In this document: piece by piece, positions 25,883 through 33,531 of the stretch
How positions within the stretch are numbered: the stretch's first letter is position 1
Layout: every line of letters begins with the position of its first letter
Assembly: GCA_045597945.1 (NCBI GenBank)
Contig: JAZLLD010000030.1
Coordinates: forward strand, 1 to 44,318
Length of the DNA stretch: 44,318 nt
Direction: 5' to 3'
Origin: Colimorpha sp045597945
Lineage (GTDB): Bacteria > Bacteroidota > Bacteroidia > Bacteroidales > P3
Position numbers and translations under genes: made by a program
The notes under the pieces: generated by a model
Seen by the model: only the letters and a program-made list of their open reading frames with translations
Told to the model about the DNA's origin: nothing
Database searches by the model: none

Positions 25883-26323
25883 ATGGAAGAAAATGAGATT
25901 ACTTTGCTGAAAAACTGCAAGATGAGTGTTAGAAAGATTGGTCAGTGGATGAACCTTTTTTCGATTTTTGCAGTGTTGGGAATGATGTTTCTTGTGCTTG
26001 GCGGCATAGCCCTGTTGTATTATAGTAGCACACTGCCTGAGGATATGCCTCACTATATCGACAACTTGGTTGCCCTGGGCGGTATTCTGCTATTCGTGGT
26101 GTCGGCTTTCCTGGTGCCGGGTATCGTTATGATGCGCCAGGCCGTGCATGCGGCCCGCATGATTAAAGCAACCGGCGACGTCACTCCCATCTGCGGCATC
26201 CTTTCCGAGAGCCGCCGCATGTGGCATTACATGGCCTGGCTGATGGTTGGCTTGTTTGTCTTTGCCATCATCGCCTCGGTAATGCTGTATATTTATTTCC
26301 TGCCCACCCTCTCCACCATCTAG
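25883..26323 (+). CDS. Small integral membrane protein of unknown function
   Basis: 146 aa with three strongly hydrophobic helices (about 26-48, 63-84 and 113-138) and charged cytoplasmic-type ends. There is no cleavable signal and no motif I recognise. The ATG is preceded by a consensus -7 box at a sensible distance, and codon use is like its neighbours, which supports it as a real gene. nadB starts 46 bases downstream on the same strand, and no intervening promoter element is evident, so the two may share a transcript. Confidence 0.75.
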   Translation: MEENEITLLKNCKMSVRKIGQWMNLFSIFAVLGMMFLVLGGIALLYYSSTLPEDMPHYIDNLVALGGILLFVVSAFLVPGIVMMRQAVHAARMIKATGDVTPICGILSESRRMWHYMAWLMVGLFVFAIIASVMLYIYFLPTLSTI

Positions 26324-26369
26324 TATCGTGGGCTAAGGTAGTGATATTAAATTGCTCAAATATATCAAA

Positions 26370-27932
26370 ATGCGTTACGAAGTAGATTTCTTGGTTATTG
26401 GTTCGGGTATCGCCGGACTTAGTTTTGCCCTGAAAGTTGCCCCTTACGGCAAGGTCTGTGTGCTTTGCAAGGGCGATGCATCGGAGGGTTCGACCCGCTA
26501 TGCCCAGGGTGGTATTGCCGCCGTGATGTACGACAGCGACAGTTTTGATAAGCATATTGAAGACACTTTGGTGGCCGGCGACGGCATCTGCGACCGCGAT
26601 GTGGTGGAAATGACCATCCGCGAGGCTCCCGACCGCATCCGCGAGTTGGTGAAATATGGTGTGAATTTCGACAAGAGCCATTCCGGCGACCGCTTCGACC
26701 TCCACCGCGAGGGCGGCCACAGCGAGTTCCGCATCCTTCATCATAAGGATAATACTGGCGAGGAGATTGAACGCGGCCTTTTGGAGGCTGTTCGCAACCA
26801 CCCCAATATCGAGCTGAAAGAGAATCAGTTTGCCATTGATATCATTACCCAGCATCATCTGGGACAGCGCGTTACGAAGCATACGCCCGACATCGAGTGC
26901 TATGGCGTTTATGCCCTGGATTGCGCTACCAATGTGATTGACACTTACCTGGCCAAGGTTACCCTGCTGGCCACAGGCGGCATGGGCAATGTCTATACCA
27001 CCACCACCACGCCTATCATCTCCACGGGCGACGGCGTGGCCATGGTGCACCGTGCCCGCGGTGTGCTCAGCGGCATGGAATTCATGCAGTTCCATCCCAC
27101 TTCGCTCTATAATCCGGCAGAGAAGCCCGCATTCCTCATCACCGAAGCCATGCGTGGTGCCGGCGCAGTGCTGAAAGACCGCAAAGGCCAGGAGTTTATG
27201 CAGAAATACGACAAGCGCCTTTCGCTTGCTCCCCGCGATATTGTGGCCCGCGCCATCGATAACGAGATGAAGGTGGCCGGCGTCGACCATCTCTATCTTG
27301 ATGCCCGCCATATCGGTAAGGATGAGCTGATTAACGGTTTTCCCAATATCTATGCCAAGTGTTTGGAGATTGGCATCAACATCACCAAGGATATGATTCC
27401 CGTGCGTCCCGCAGCCCACTATCAGTGCGGCGGTATCAAGGTGGACCGCAATGGCGAGTCCAGCATCCATCATCTGTATGCCGCAGGCGAGTGCTCGTGC
27501 ACCGGTCTGCATGGTGGCAACCGCCTGGCCAGCAATTCTTTGCTGGAGGCTGTGGTGTATGCTCATAATGCAGCTCAGAGTGCCATCGAGCGCATCAAGA
27601 CCCGCGAAATCTGCCATGAGGTGCCCGACTGGAATGCCGACGGCATGGTGCTCAACGAGGAGATGGTGCTTATCACCCAGACCAAGCGCGAGCTGCAAGA
27701 GCTGATGTGGAACTATGTGGGCATTGTCCGCAGCGATCTGCGTCTGCAGCGTGCCTTCGACCGCCTGAACCTCATCTTCCGCGAGACCGAGGATTTGTAC
27801 AACCGCTCGGTGCTGACTGAGGAGCTCTGCGAACTGCGCAACTTGATAGCTTGTTCCTATCTGATTATCAAGATGGCACGTGCTCGCCGCGAGAATGTAG
27901 GCTTGCACTATAGCATCGATTTGTTAAAATAG
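26370..27932 (+). CDS. nadB: L-aspartate oxidase
   Basis: 520 aa from ATG 26370 (MRYEVDFLVIGSGIAGLSFA); an upstream TTG in frame is not needed. It is an FAD enzyme oxidising L-aspartate to iminoaspartate, the first step of de novo NAD synthesis. The FAD-binding GSGIAGL is at 10-16. STRYAQGGIAAV, HREGGHSEFRILH, the HYQCGGIKVD block and GLHGGNRLASNSLLE are diagnostic of NadB and separate it from succinate dehydrogenase flavoproteins. nadA and nadC are not in the window. A helically phased CTAG repeat array begins just after the stop codon. Confidence 0.96.
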   Translation: MRYEVDFLVIGSGIAGLSFALKVAPYGKVCVLCKGDASEGSTRYAQGGIAAVMYDSDSFDKHIEDTLVAGDGICDRDVVEMTIREAPDRIRELVKYGVNFDKSHSGDRFDLHREGGHSEFRILHHKDNTGEEIERGLLEAVRNHPNIELKENQFAIDIITQHHLGQRVTKHTPDIECYGVYALDCATNVIDTYLAKVTLLATGGMGNVYTTTTTPIISTGDGVAMVHRARGVLSGMEFMQFHPTSLYNPAEKPAFLITEAMRGAGAVLKDRKGQEFMQKYDKRLSLAPRDIVARAIDNEMKVAGVDHLYLDARHIGKDELINGFPNIYAKCLEIGINITKDMIPVRPAAHYQCGGIKVDRNGESSIHHLYAAGECSCTGLHGGNRLASNSLLEAVVYAHNAAQSAIERIKTREICHEVPDWNADGMVLNEEMVLITQTKRELQELMWNYVGIVRSDLRLQRAFDRLNLIFRETEDLYNRSVLTEELCELRNLIACSYLIIKMARARRENVGLHYSIDLLK

Positions 27933-27933
27933 G

Positions 27934-27998
27934 CCTAGAAATTCTAGGGGATTCTAGGTATTCCTAGGATTCCCTAGGAAATCCTAGGGTCTCCTAGG
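27934..27998. repeat. Tandem array of seven CTAG cores with 10-bp period
   Basis: CTAG occurs at 27935, 27944, 27954, 27964, 27974, 27984 and 27994: six successive intervals of 9, 10, 10, 10, 10 and 10 bp. Most units are versions of the palindrome CCTAGG flanked by A/T (for example TTCCTAGGAT, TCCCTAGGAA, ATCCTAGGGT). Adjacent units can form competing hairpins such as TTCCTAGG/CCTAGGAA and CCCTAGG/CCTAGGG with 4-base loops. It lies between nadB and the aminotransferase gene, with no T-tract that would make it a classical terminator. Confidence 0.85.
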
Positions 27999-28037
27999 CT
28001 TGCAGGTGTTTATTTATAATTTATAAATTATACCATT

Positions 28038-29201
28038 TTGTATAACTTTGATGAAATTATTCCCCGCAAAGGGACCGATTGTGTGAAACACGATGCCCTG
28101 CTGAAGTTCTTCGGTAGCGACGATTTGCTGCCTATGTGGGTGGCAGACATGGATTTCCGTTCTCCCGACTTTGTGATGGAGGCATTGCGCCAGCGTTGCG
28201 AGCACGAGGTGCTGGGCTATGCGACACCGTCGGAAGGGTATTGGGACACGGTGCGCGGCTGGTTGTCAGGTCATTATGGCATCCAGTGCTGCTGCGAGGA
28301 ATTGCATTTCATCCCCGGCATTGTGGCTGGAATCGCTTTTGTGATTCAGACCTTGAGCCAGACTGGCGACGGTATATTGCTCACCACTCCGGTCTATCCG
28401 CCATTCCTCAACCTGCCCACCTTTGCCAAGCGCCAGCTGGAATGCAGTCCGCTGAAGGTGGTGGATGGCAGGTTTGAGATTGATTTCGAGGATCTTGAAT
28501 GCCGTGCTAAGTCATGCAAGTGGATGATACTGAGCAATCCGCACAATCCTGGCGGCACTATCTGGGGCGAGGAGGTGCTGCGCAAGGTGGCCGACATCTG
28601 TTATCGCAATGGTGTGCGCGTGATTGCCGACGAGATACATGCCGATATGACTTTGGCTGGTCGCAAGCATGTCAGTTTCAGTACTGTAAGCCCTGAGGCA
28701 AAAGAAATTTCCATTACCTTTATTGCTCCCAGCAAGACTTTCAATATCGCCGGTTTGAGCAGCTCGGTGTGCTATTGCCCCAATGAGGAGTTGCGGAGCG
28801 AATTTTATGGCTATCTAGATGGTTTTGAGTTGGCTAACGGCAATATCTTTGCCTTTGTGGGCGCCGAGGCGGCCTTCAAGCACGGCGAGGCTTGGCTGAA
28901 AGAAATGCTGGCCTACCTGCAAGGCAATGTGGAATTTCTGCGTGACTATCTGAAACGCGAGATGCCCCAGGTGAAGGCTGTGTTGCCCGAGGCCTCGTAT
29001 CTGGCTTGGCTTGATTTCTCGGCACTTGGCTTGACCCATACCGAGCTCAAACATGCCATCTACAATCGTGCCAAGGTAGCACTCAACGACGGTACGGCTT
29101 TTGGCGGCGACGACTTTCGCTGCTGTTTCCGCATCAATCTGGGCTGCCCGCAAGCCACACTAAAAGAGGCGCTTGACCGCATCAGTGCCGCACTGGCCTG
29201 A
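28038..29201 (+). CDS. PatB/MalY-type PLP-dependent aminotransferase (cystathionine beta-lyase)
   Basis: 387 aa, fold-type I PLP enzyme. Family members cleave cystathionine (carbon-sulphur beta-lyase) or act as aminotransferases. The conserved opening YNFDEIIPRKGTD begins directly after a TTG at 28038, and no in-frame ATG or GTG lies upstream, so TTG is the probable start (ATT at 28035 is the alternative). LPMWVADMDF, SNPHNPGG, DEIHADM and the PLP lysine K233 in APSKTFNIAGL are present. The C-terminal FRINLGCPQ supplies the carboxylate-binding Arg. It stands between the CTAG array and an AT-rich gap and is probably transcribed on its own or with nadB. Confidence 0.92.
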   Translation: MYNFDEIIPRKGTDCVKHDALLKFFGSDDLLPMWVADMDFRSPDFVMEALRQRCEHEVLGYATPSEGYWDTVRGWLSGHYGIQCCCEELHFIPGIVAGIAFVIQTLSQTGDGILLTTPVYPPFLNLPTFAKRQLECSPLKVVDGRFEIDFEDLECRAKSCKWMILSNPHNPGGTIWGEEVLRKVADICYRNGVRVIADEIHADMTLAGRKHVSFSTVSPEAKEISITFIAPSKTFNIAGLSSSVCYCPNEELRSEFYGYLDGFELANGNIFAFVGAEAAFKHGEAWLKEMLAYLQGNVEFLRDYLKREMPQVKAVLPEASYLAWLDFSALGLTHTELKHAIYNRAKVALNDGTAFGGDDFRCCFRINLGCPQATLKEALDRISAALA

Positions 29202-29289
29202 TACCGCTTATTTTTGAAACCAGGTTGCGAGTACGGTAAGAGGATTGGTTGGCATCTTGTTGGTCGATTGTTTTTTTAACATTTTTCTT

Positions 29290-29320
29290 TTTACGGATAC
29301 AAAAATTATTGCTATTTTTG
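29290..29320 (+). promoter_or_regulatory. Promoter upstream of the 67-aa peptide gene
   Basis: -33 TTTA (29290-29293), 19-bp spacer, -7 TATTTTTG (29313-29320). The expected start near 29325 leaves a leader of about 98 bases before the ATG at 29423, much longer than other leaders here. Confidence 0.6.
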
Positions 29321-29422
29321 TGCATTAAAGTTTTTTGTTTTATTCTGTTGTAAATAGCGCGCAATCAGTTGGTTGTTGCGTTTTTTAACAGTTTTGTAAT
29401 ACTTTTTAATAGTGTATAATAG

Positions 29423-29626
29423 ATGAAAAAAATTAAACATCCCTACCAGGCACCCAAGGTGAAGGTAGTATCTTTTGTGGTTGAAGGTGGTTTTACACCC
29501 TCAATTGACCAGGTTTCCAGTCTCCCGTTATCCGCACATGGAGAATCTAACCCTAAGTATGAACGATTTGAGGTCAGCTTTGGTGGAAATAGTGGAAATA
29601 ATAGTACAGGTGAAAGCCATTTTTAA
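29423..29626 (+). CDS. 67-aa peptide of unknown function
   Basis: 67 aa with no hydrophobic signal. It starts MKKIKHPYQAPKVKVVSFVV and contains VEGGFTPSIDQ; the tail is Gly/Asn/Ser-rich (FGGNSGNNSTGESHF). The pattern MKK-x(2-4)-Y-x-A/K-P-x-V-x-V-V-x-F followed by E-x-GF resembles short Bacteroidales peptides that I recall encoded next to surface-fimbrillin genes; that similarity is from memory, not a search. A consensus-like promoter precedes it, and the lipoprotein gene starts 21 bases after its stop, which supports a real two-gene operon. Function is unknown; a chaperone, leader or modified peptide are all possible. Confidence 0.7.
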   Translation: MKKIKHPYQAPKVKVVSFVVEGGFTPSIDQVSSLPLSAHGESNPKYERFEVSFGGNSGNNSTGESHF

Positions 29627-29647
29627 TCGTTTTAAACATTGAGAAGG

Positions 29648-31822
29648 ATGAAAAAAATTGCTTTATTGTTTCTGCCCTTGATGCTGTTGGCCAGCTGTCA
29701 GAAAGATGAGATTACCCTCAAAGCCGTTATCCAAAACTTTGGAGATGACAAGGTGCATCTGAATAGTGAAGATTACGCTATTTTTGATAATGGCGATATG
29801 GTGAGGATTAATGGTAGCAACTATTCCATAGCTGTTGATGCTGCGGGTGCGGCTTCGGTTAGCGGAGTGCCGTCCAGTTCTGAGTACACTGCTATTTTCC
29901 CTGCTAGAAATGATAACAGCGTGGTTCTGCCTCAGGAGCAGATCTATGAGGAGGTTAACGGCGTTCAAAAGATTAACGCTCCCATGGCTGCCAAAGATTC
30001 ACGAATGCTTCATTTCAAGAACTTATGCTCGCTGTTGGAGGTGCGCATCACCTCGCCAGTCGATGAATTTGATGTGCTCAGTATCTCGGTGACGTCGTCT
30101 AATTCAAATACATATCTTTATGGTACCTATTCTGTTAATTGGAGCAATGCTGGGAATCCGTCTCTTTCGGCATCAGATGGCAACAAGGGCCGTGGCCATA
30201 CGGTGACACTTAATTGCAATCGATACAGAATTGCCACAGCGGGAACCACCAAGACTTTCTATGTGGTTCTGCCCCCATTTAATTCCAATAATTTGGCTTC
30301 ATCGCTCACGGTTCATGTGCAGGGGCACTCCACCTATTCTGAGGCTGCCAATCTTACGGGCACGCTTTTCTTCCATAATACTCAGCAAAGCGTCGCTTTT
30401 CAGCTGCCGGCCAATAAGATTGTTACTGGAGCCAGCATACCTGACGAGAATGCCTACACTGTGATTCCCGGTCTGGAGGGCTCGGGCACAGAGTGGGATC
30501 CCTACAAACTGTATAGTTATAACGATTTGTTTTATGCCTCATCGGTAATCAATTCTGGCGAAATTGACTATATTACTGCGCGCAGAGGTGAACTCTTTAG
30601 GACAGGTTGTTTCCGTGTGATGCAAGATTTTAATTGTGGCAACAATGTTGTGGTTCCTTTAGGAAGCAAAACTAATAATTTTGCTGGAACTTTGGATGGC
30701 CGTGGTGAGGATAGTCTTGACCATACGATTACTTACAACCAACTTGCCGACATTGGCGGCGATATTGGCTTGGTGGGTATTATGGCGAATGGCTCAAATG
30801 TGAAGAATCTGACTGTGGCGGGCGATATTCAGGTGGCTCGCCAGTATGGCAACCAGGTGAATGTGATTGGTGGCATAGTTGGTGTTGTCAAATGTACTGA
30901 TAATAGCAAAACATCGCAAATCATCAATTGCCACAACACTGCCAACATCCACACCACCAACCAGCAGGGATCGTCTATTGATCTTGATAAAGGCAAGGCC
31001 GCTCATGTGGGCGGCATCTTGGGTTCGATATGGGTTGAGTCCAACGGTGGCAAAGTGGAGGTGGACAATTGTTCGAATTCGGGCACTATTGAAGGCATTG
31101 TCACTTCGGTGGAAAATAGTGGTACTAGCGGCATCGTAGGGTCGCGTATCAATGGCGCGCAACTGACTGTTTCCAATTGTATTAATACCGGTAGGGTTGT
31201 GTGTAATTCCACACACGCCACCGCTGGCGCTGGAGGTATCTTGGGATTCAATAAAGATACTGGAAAGGACTTGATCGTCAATTGTGAGAACCGAGGCGAG
31301 ATAACTAATGCTAGTGCCTCTACGAATAATAAAAACGTTTCGATTGGAGGTATTTGTGGATATTGGAATAGTAGAAATAGTGGTGCTTTTATAGCCAATT
31401 GCGTGAATCATGGTAATGTGGTCCATCTGTCTACCTCGGCCAATGGCTATGCTGGCGGTATTATCGGCAATTTGAACGTTGGTGGTTTCCGAGTGAAAAA
31501 CTGCTATTCTGATGGGGCTGTGAGCGGTTGCACTGACTCTCGTCGTGGTGGTGTCCTTGGAAGAGGAGCAGCTGCTACAATGGATGGCTGCTATTATCTG
31601 CCAACCACTAACACCACATGGGCTAGCGGCTCTAGCACTACTACCGCAGGCAATCAGATAGGCGATGGCCTGGCCTCTTATTCTGCTCTGCTGGGCATCC
31701 TCAACACTTGGGTGAACGATAATTCCGCCACTCCCGCATACTCCACTTGGGTTACTGTCAGCGGCAAGCCGGAACTGAGTTCGCTTCAGCCTACTTCAAC
31801 CGCTGCTAAAACAAGACGTTAG
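29648..31822 (+). CDS. Fimbrillin-like lipoprotein with GLUG-type repeats
   Basis: 724 aa from ATG 29648 (MKKIALLFLPLMLLASCQKDE), with a clear lipobox (LLASC). The TTG upstream at 29639 is less likely. Residues ~25-270 follow the fimbrillin/FimA-like N-terminal pattern (NGDMVRINGSNYSI, SSEYTAIFPAR). A GTEWDPYKLYSYNDLFYAS lead-in is followed by about six GLUG-like units of roughly 35-45 residues (GGIVGVVK...NCHNTANI, GGILGSI...NCSNSGTI, GGILGFN...NCENRGEI, GGICGYW...NCVNHGNV, GGIIGNL...NCYSDGAV). It is probably a surface adhesin or carbohydrate-contact protein. A hairpin follows the stop. Confidence 0.85.
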   Translation: MKKIALLFLPLMLLASCQKDEITLKAVIQNFGDDKVHLNSEDYAIFDNGDMVRINGSNYSIAVDAAGAASVSGVPSSSEYTAIFPARNDNSVVLPQEQIYEEVNGVQKINAPMAAKDSRMLHFKNLCSLLEVRITSPVDEFDVLSISVTSSNSNTYLYGTYSVNWSNAGNPSLSASDGNKGRGHTVTLNCNRYRIATAGTTKTFYVVLPPFNSNNLASSLTVHVQGHSTYSEAANLTGTLFFHNTQQSVAFQLPANKIVTGASIPDENAYTVIPGLEGSGTEWDPYKLYSYNDLFYASSVINSGEIDYITARRGELFRTGCFRVMQDFNCGNNVVVPLGSKTNNFAGTLDGRGEDSLDHTITYNQLADIGGDIGLVGIMANGSNVKNLTVAGDIQVARQYGNQVNVIGGIVGVVKCTDNSKTSQIINCHNTANIHTTNQQGSSIDLDKGKAAHVGGILGSIWVESNGGKVEVDNCSNSGTIEGIVTSVENSGTSGIVGSRINGAQLTVSNCINTGRVVCNSTHATAGAGGILGFNKDTGKDLIVNCENRGEITNASASTNNKNVSIGGICGYWNSRNSGAFIANCVNHGNVVHLSTSANGYAGGIIGNLNVGGFRVKNCYSDGAVSGCTDSRRGGVLGRGAAATMDGCYYLPTTNTTWASGSSTTTAGNQIGDGLASYSALLGILNTWVNDNSATPAYSTWVTVSGKPELSSLQPTSTAAKTRR

Positions 31823-31845
31823 CATTGCTGGCGTTGCAATGTTTA

Positions 31846-31874
31846 TGGGGGGATTCTGCTGAGGAATCTCCCCA
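31846..31874 (+). terminator. Hairpin after the GLUG lipoprotein gene
   Basis: An 11-bp stem (TGGGGGGATTC with GAATCTCCCCA, one G-T pair) and 7-base loop lie 24 bases after the stop codon. There is no T-tract directly after it, so it may be a weak terminator or an mRNA-stabilising end. Confidence 0.55.
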
Positions 31875-31933
31875 TTGACTGATCCTAAATCGGACTTGGT
31901 TTTCATAATTAACAATTGTTTTTATTAAAAATA

Positions 31934-31964
31934 GTTGTTATGTCATTTTTTTTTCTTATTTTTG
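31934..31964 (+). promoter_or_regulatory. Promoter of the atpE operon
   Basis: GTTG (31934-31937; three of four match to TTTG), 19-bp spacer, -7 TATTTTTG (31957-31964). The predicted leader is about 94 bases. This shows that atpE begins a transcription unit here. Confidence 0.65.
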
Positions 31965-32061
31965 TTGTTTGAAACGAGTGTGCCTACAACCCTGTGGGGA
32001 TGATGTGCATTGTTTTGAAAATAAGTGAATTAAAAGTATTTATTAATATAAATTATTTGTT

Positions 32062-32316
32062 ATGTCATTACTCATTTTGTTAGAAGCTGCAGCCCAAATG
32101 GCTTGGGGTTATCTTGGTGCAGCCATCGGAGCAGGTTTGGCCGCTATTGGTGCCGGTATTGGTATTGGTAAGATTGGTCAGGGCGCTATGGAAGGTATGG
32201 CTCGTCAGCCTGAGGCTGGTGGCGACATCCGCACCACAATGATTATTGCCGCTGCTCTGGTAGAAGGTGTGGCATTCTTTGCCTGCGTTATCTGCCTGAT
32301 GATTGTTTTCAAGTAG
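32062..32316 (+). CDS. atpE: ATP synthase subunit c
   Basis: 84 aa, two transmembrane helices with the conserved loop ARQPE. The ion-carrying carboxylate is E68 in LVEGVAFFA. The Na+-binding signature (Gln in helix 1 and E-S in helix 2 of Ilyobacter-type c subunits) is missing: by alignment to the ARQPE loop, the Gln position is Ile, and Gly follows E68. I therefore infer proton coupling. It forms the membrane rotor ring of F-type ATP synthase. It is the first gene of a five-gene atp cluster, with no atpB in front, which is unusual. Confidence 0.95.
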   Translation: MSLLILLEAAAQMAWGYLGAAIGAGLAAIGAGIGIGKIGQGAMEGMARQPEAGGDIRTTMIIAAALVEGVAFFACVICLMIVFK

Positions 32317-32388
32317 TTCTTATAGGTGGAACTGGATGTTGGCACAAAGTTGCCGGCATCCGGTTCTGTCTGATGAAAGGTATCAGTG

Positions 32389-32889
32389 ATGAATAATCCG
32401 TTAATCAACCCTGGTATAGGCACCTTTTTCTGGATGCTTGTCTCGTTTGCCATCTTGGTGTTCATCCTTGGCAAATGGGGCTGGCCCATGCTGCTGAAGT
32501 CGCTGAACCAGCGCGAGCAGGCTATTGCCGACTCGCTGGCAGCCGCCGACAAGGCACGCGAGGAAATGAAACAGCTGGTGTCGCACAACGAAGAACTGCT
32601 GAAACAGGCCAGAATGGAACGCGACGAGATGCTTCGCAATGCCAGACTGGCTGGCGAAGAAATCATTGAAAAGGCTCGTGAGACTGCGCAGCAGGAGGCT
32701 TCGCGCATTGTGGAGGCCGCCCGCGAGAACATCAACTACGAGAAACTTTGTGCCATGCACGACCTGAAGAATGAGATTGCCAACCTCTCCATCCAGATTG
32801 CTGAGAAACTGCTGGAGCAGGAATTGGCCGACAAAGATCGCGCCGACGCATTGATCGCCCGCCAGTTGGATGAGACCAAGTTTCAGTAA
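32389..32889 (+). CDS. atpF: ATP synthase subunit b
   Basis: 166 aa from ATG 32389 (MNNPLINPGIGTFFW); a GTG one codon upstream is the alternative. An N-terminal membrane helix (about 12-30, FWMLVSFAILVFILGKWGWP) is followed by a long charged coiled coil rich in Ala, Glu, Arg and Lys. This is the peripheral stator stalk joining the membrane part to F1. It lies 72 bases after atpE and 18 bases before atpH. Confidence 0.94.
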   Translation: MNNPLINPGIGTFFWMLVSFAILVFILGKWGWPMLLKSLNQREQAIADSLAAADKAREEMKQLVSHNEELLKQARMERDEMLRNARLAGEEIIEKARETAQQEASRIVEAARENINYEKLCAMHDLKNEIANLSIQIAEKLLEQELADKDRADALIARQLDETKFQ

Positions 32890-32907
32890 TTCACCCAATA
32901 ATCTACT

Positions 32908-33465
32908 ATGAACGATTATCGTATCAACCAAAACTACGCCAAGGCACTGTTGCTGCTGTCCAACGATCTGGGCTGTGCTGAGCAGGTGCGCAAGGACATG
33001 GAACTGGTGGGGTCAGTTTGCGCTGAGAATCGCGAGTTGTCCGTGGTGATGTCTAATCCTTCTATCCGCCAGGATAAGAAGGTGGCTGTGCTGCACGATA
33101 TCTTTGCTGAGCATGTGGCTCAGGTCACTATGGCTTTCTTGGATTTTGTGGTTCGCAAACGCAGGGTCTTGAGTCTGAAAGGTATTGCGTCGGCCTATGT
33201 GGAACAGTTCTGCGATGCCAACAACATCGTGCGTGCCGATATGGTCACGAGGTTGCCTATTACCGATGAGGCTGTCGACCGCATGGCCAAGATGGTGGAA
33301 GACTACACCCAGAAGGATGTGGAGTTGAACCACACCACCGACCACCACATGCTGGGTAGTTTTAAGTTGACGTTCGATGGCAAAATGTACGATGCCCGCA
33401 TCCGCACCAAGATAGCGCGCCTGCGTGCCGAATTTGCCAAGAACGACTATGAAAGCAAGTTGTGA
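32908..33465 (+). CDS. atpH: ATP synthase subunit delta
   Basis: 185 aa, usual length. It forms the top of the stator stalk and contacts subunit alpha. The N-terminal helical domain starts NYAKALLLLSNDLG, and the C-terminal MLGSFKLTFDGKMYDARIRTKIARL matches the conserved delta C-terminus (the GG[FV] motif appears as LGSF). Position between atpF and atpA supports the call. Confidence 0.94.
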   Translation: MNDYRINQNYAKALLLLSNDLGCAEQVRKDMELVGSVCAENRELSVVMSNPSIRQDKKVAVLHDIFAEHVAQVTMAFLDFVVRKRRVLSLKGIASAYVEQFCDANNIVRADMVTRLPITDEAVDRMAKMVEDYTQKDVELNHTTDHHMLGSFKLTFDGKMYDARIRTKIARLRAEFAKNDYESKL

Positions 33466-33531
33466 TGAGTGGCTGCGGGGTGATGTGAGAATGGCTGCCA
33501 CTCATGATTCATAAATTATAAATATTGAACT

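Noticed and set aside
25561..25920. 119-codon minus-strand frame in the intergenic region
   Set aside because: It crosses the 11-bp iteron array and the promoter of the next gene; composition is low-complexity.
26268..27908. 546-codon antisense frame opposite nadB
   Set aside because: His/Ala/Gly-rich translation typical of the reverse of a GC-biased gene; nadB is clearly the real gene.
27934..27998. Simple intrinsic terminator of nadB
   Set aside because: Hairpins are possible but no T-tract follows, and the regular 10-bp phasing is not explained by a terminator.
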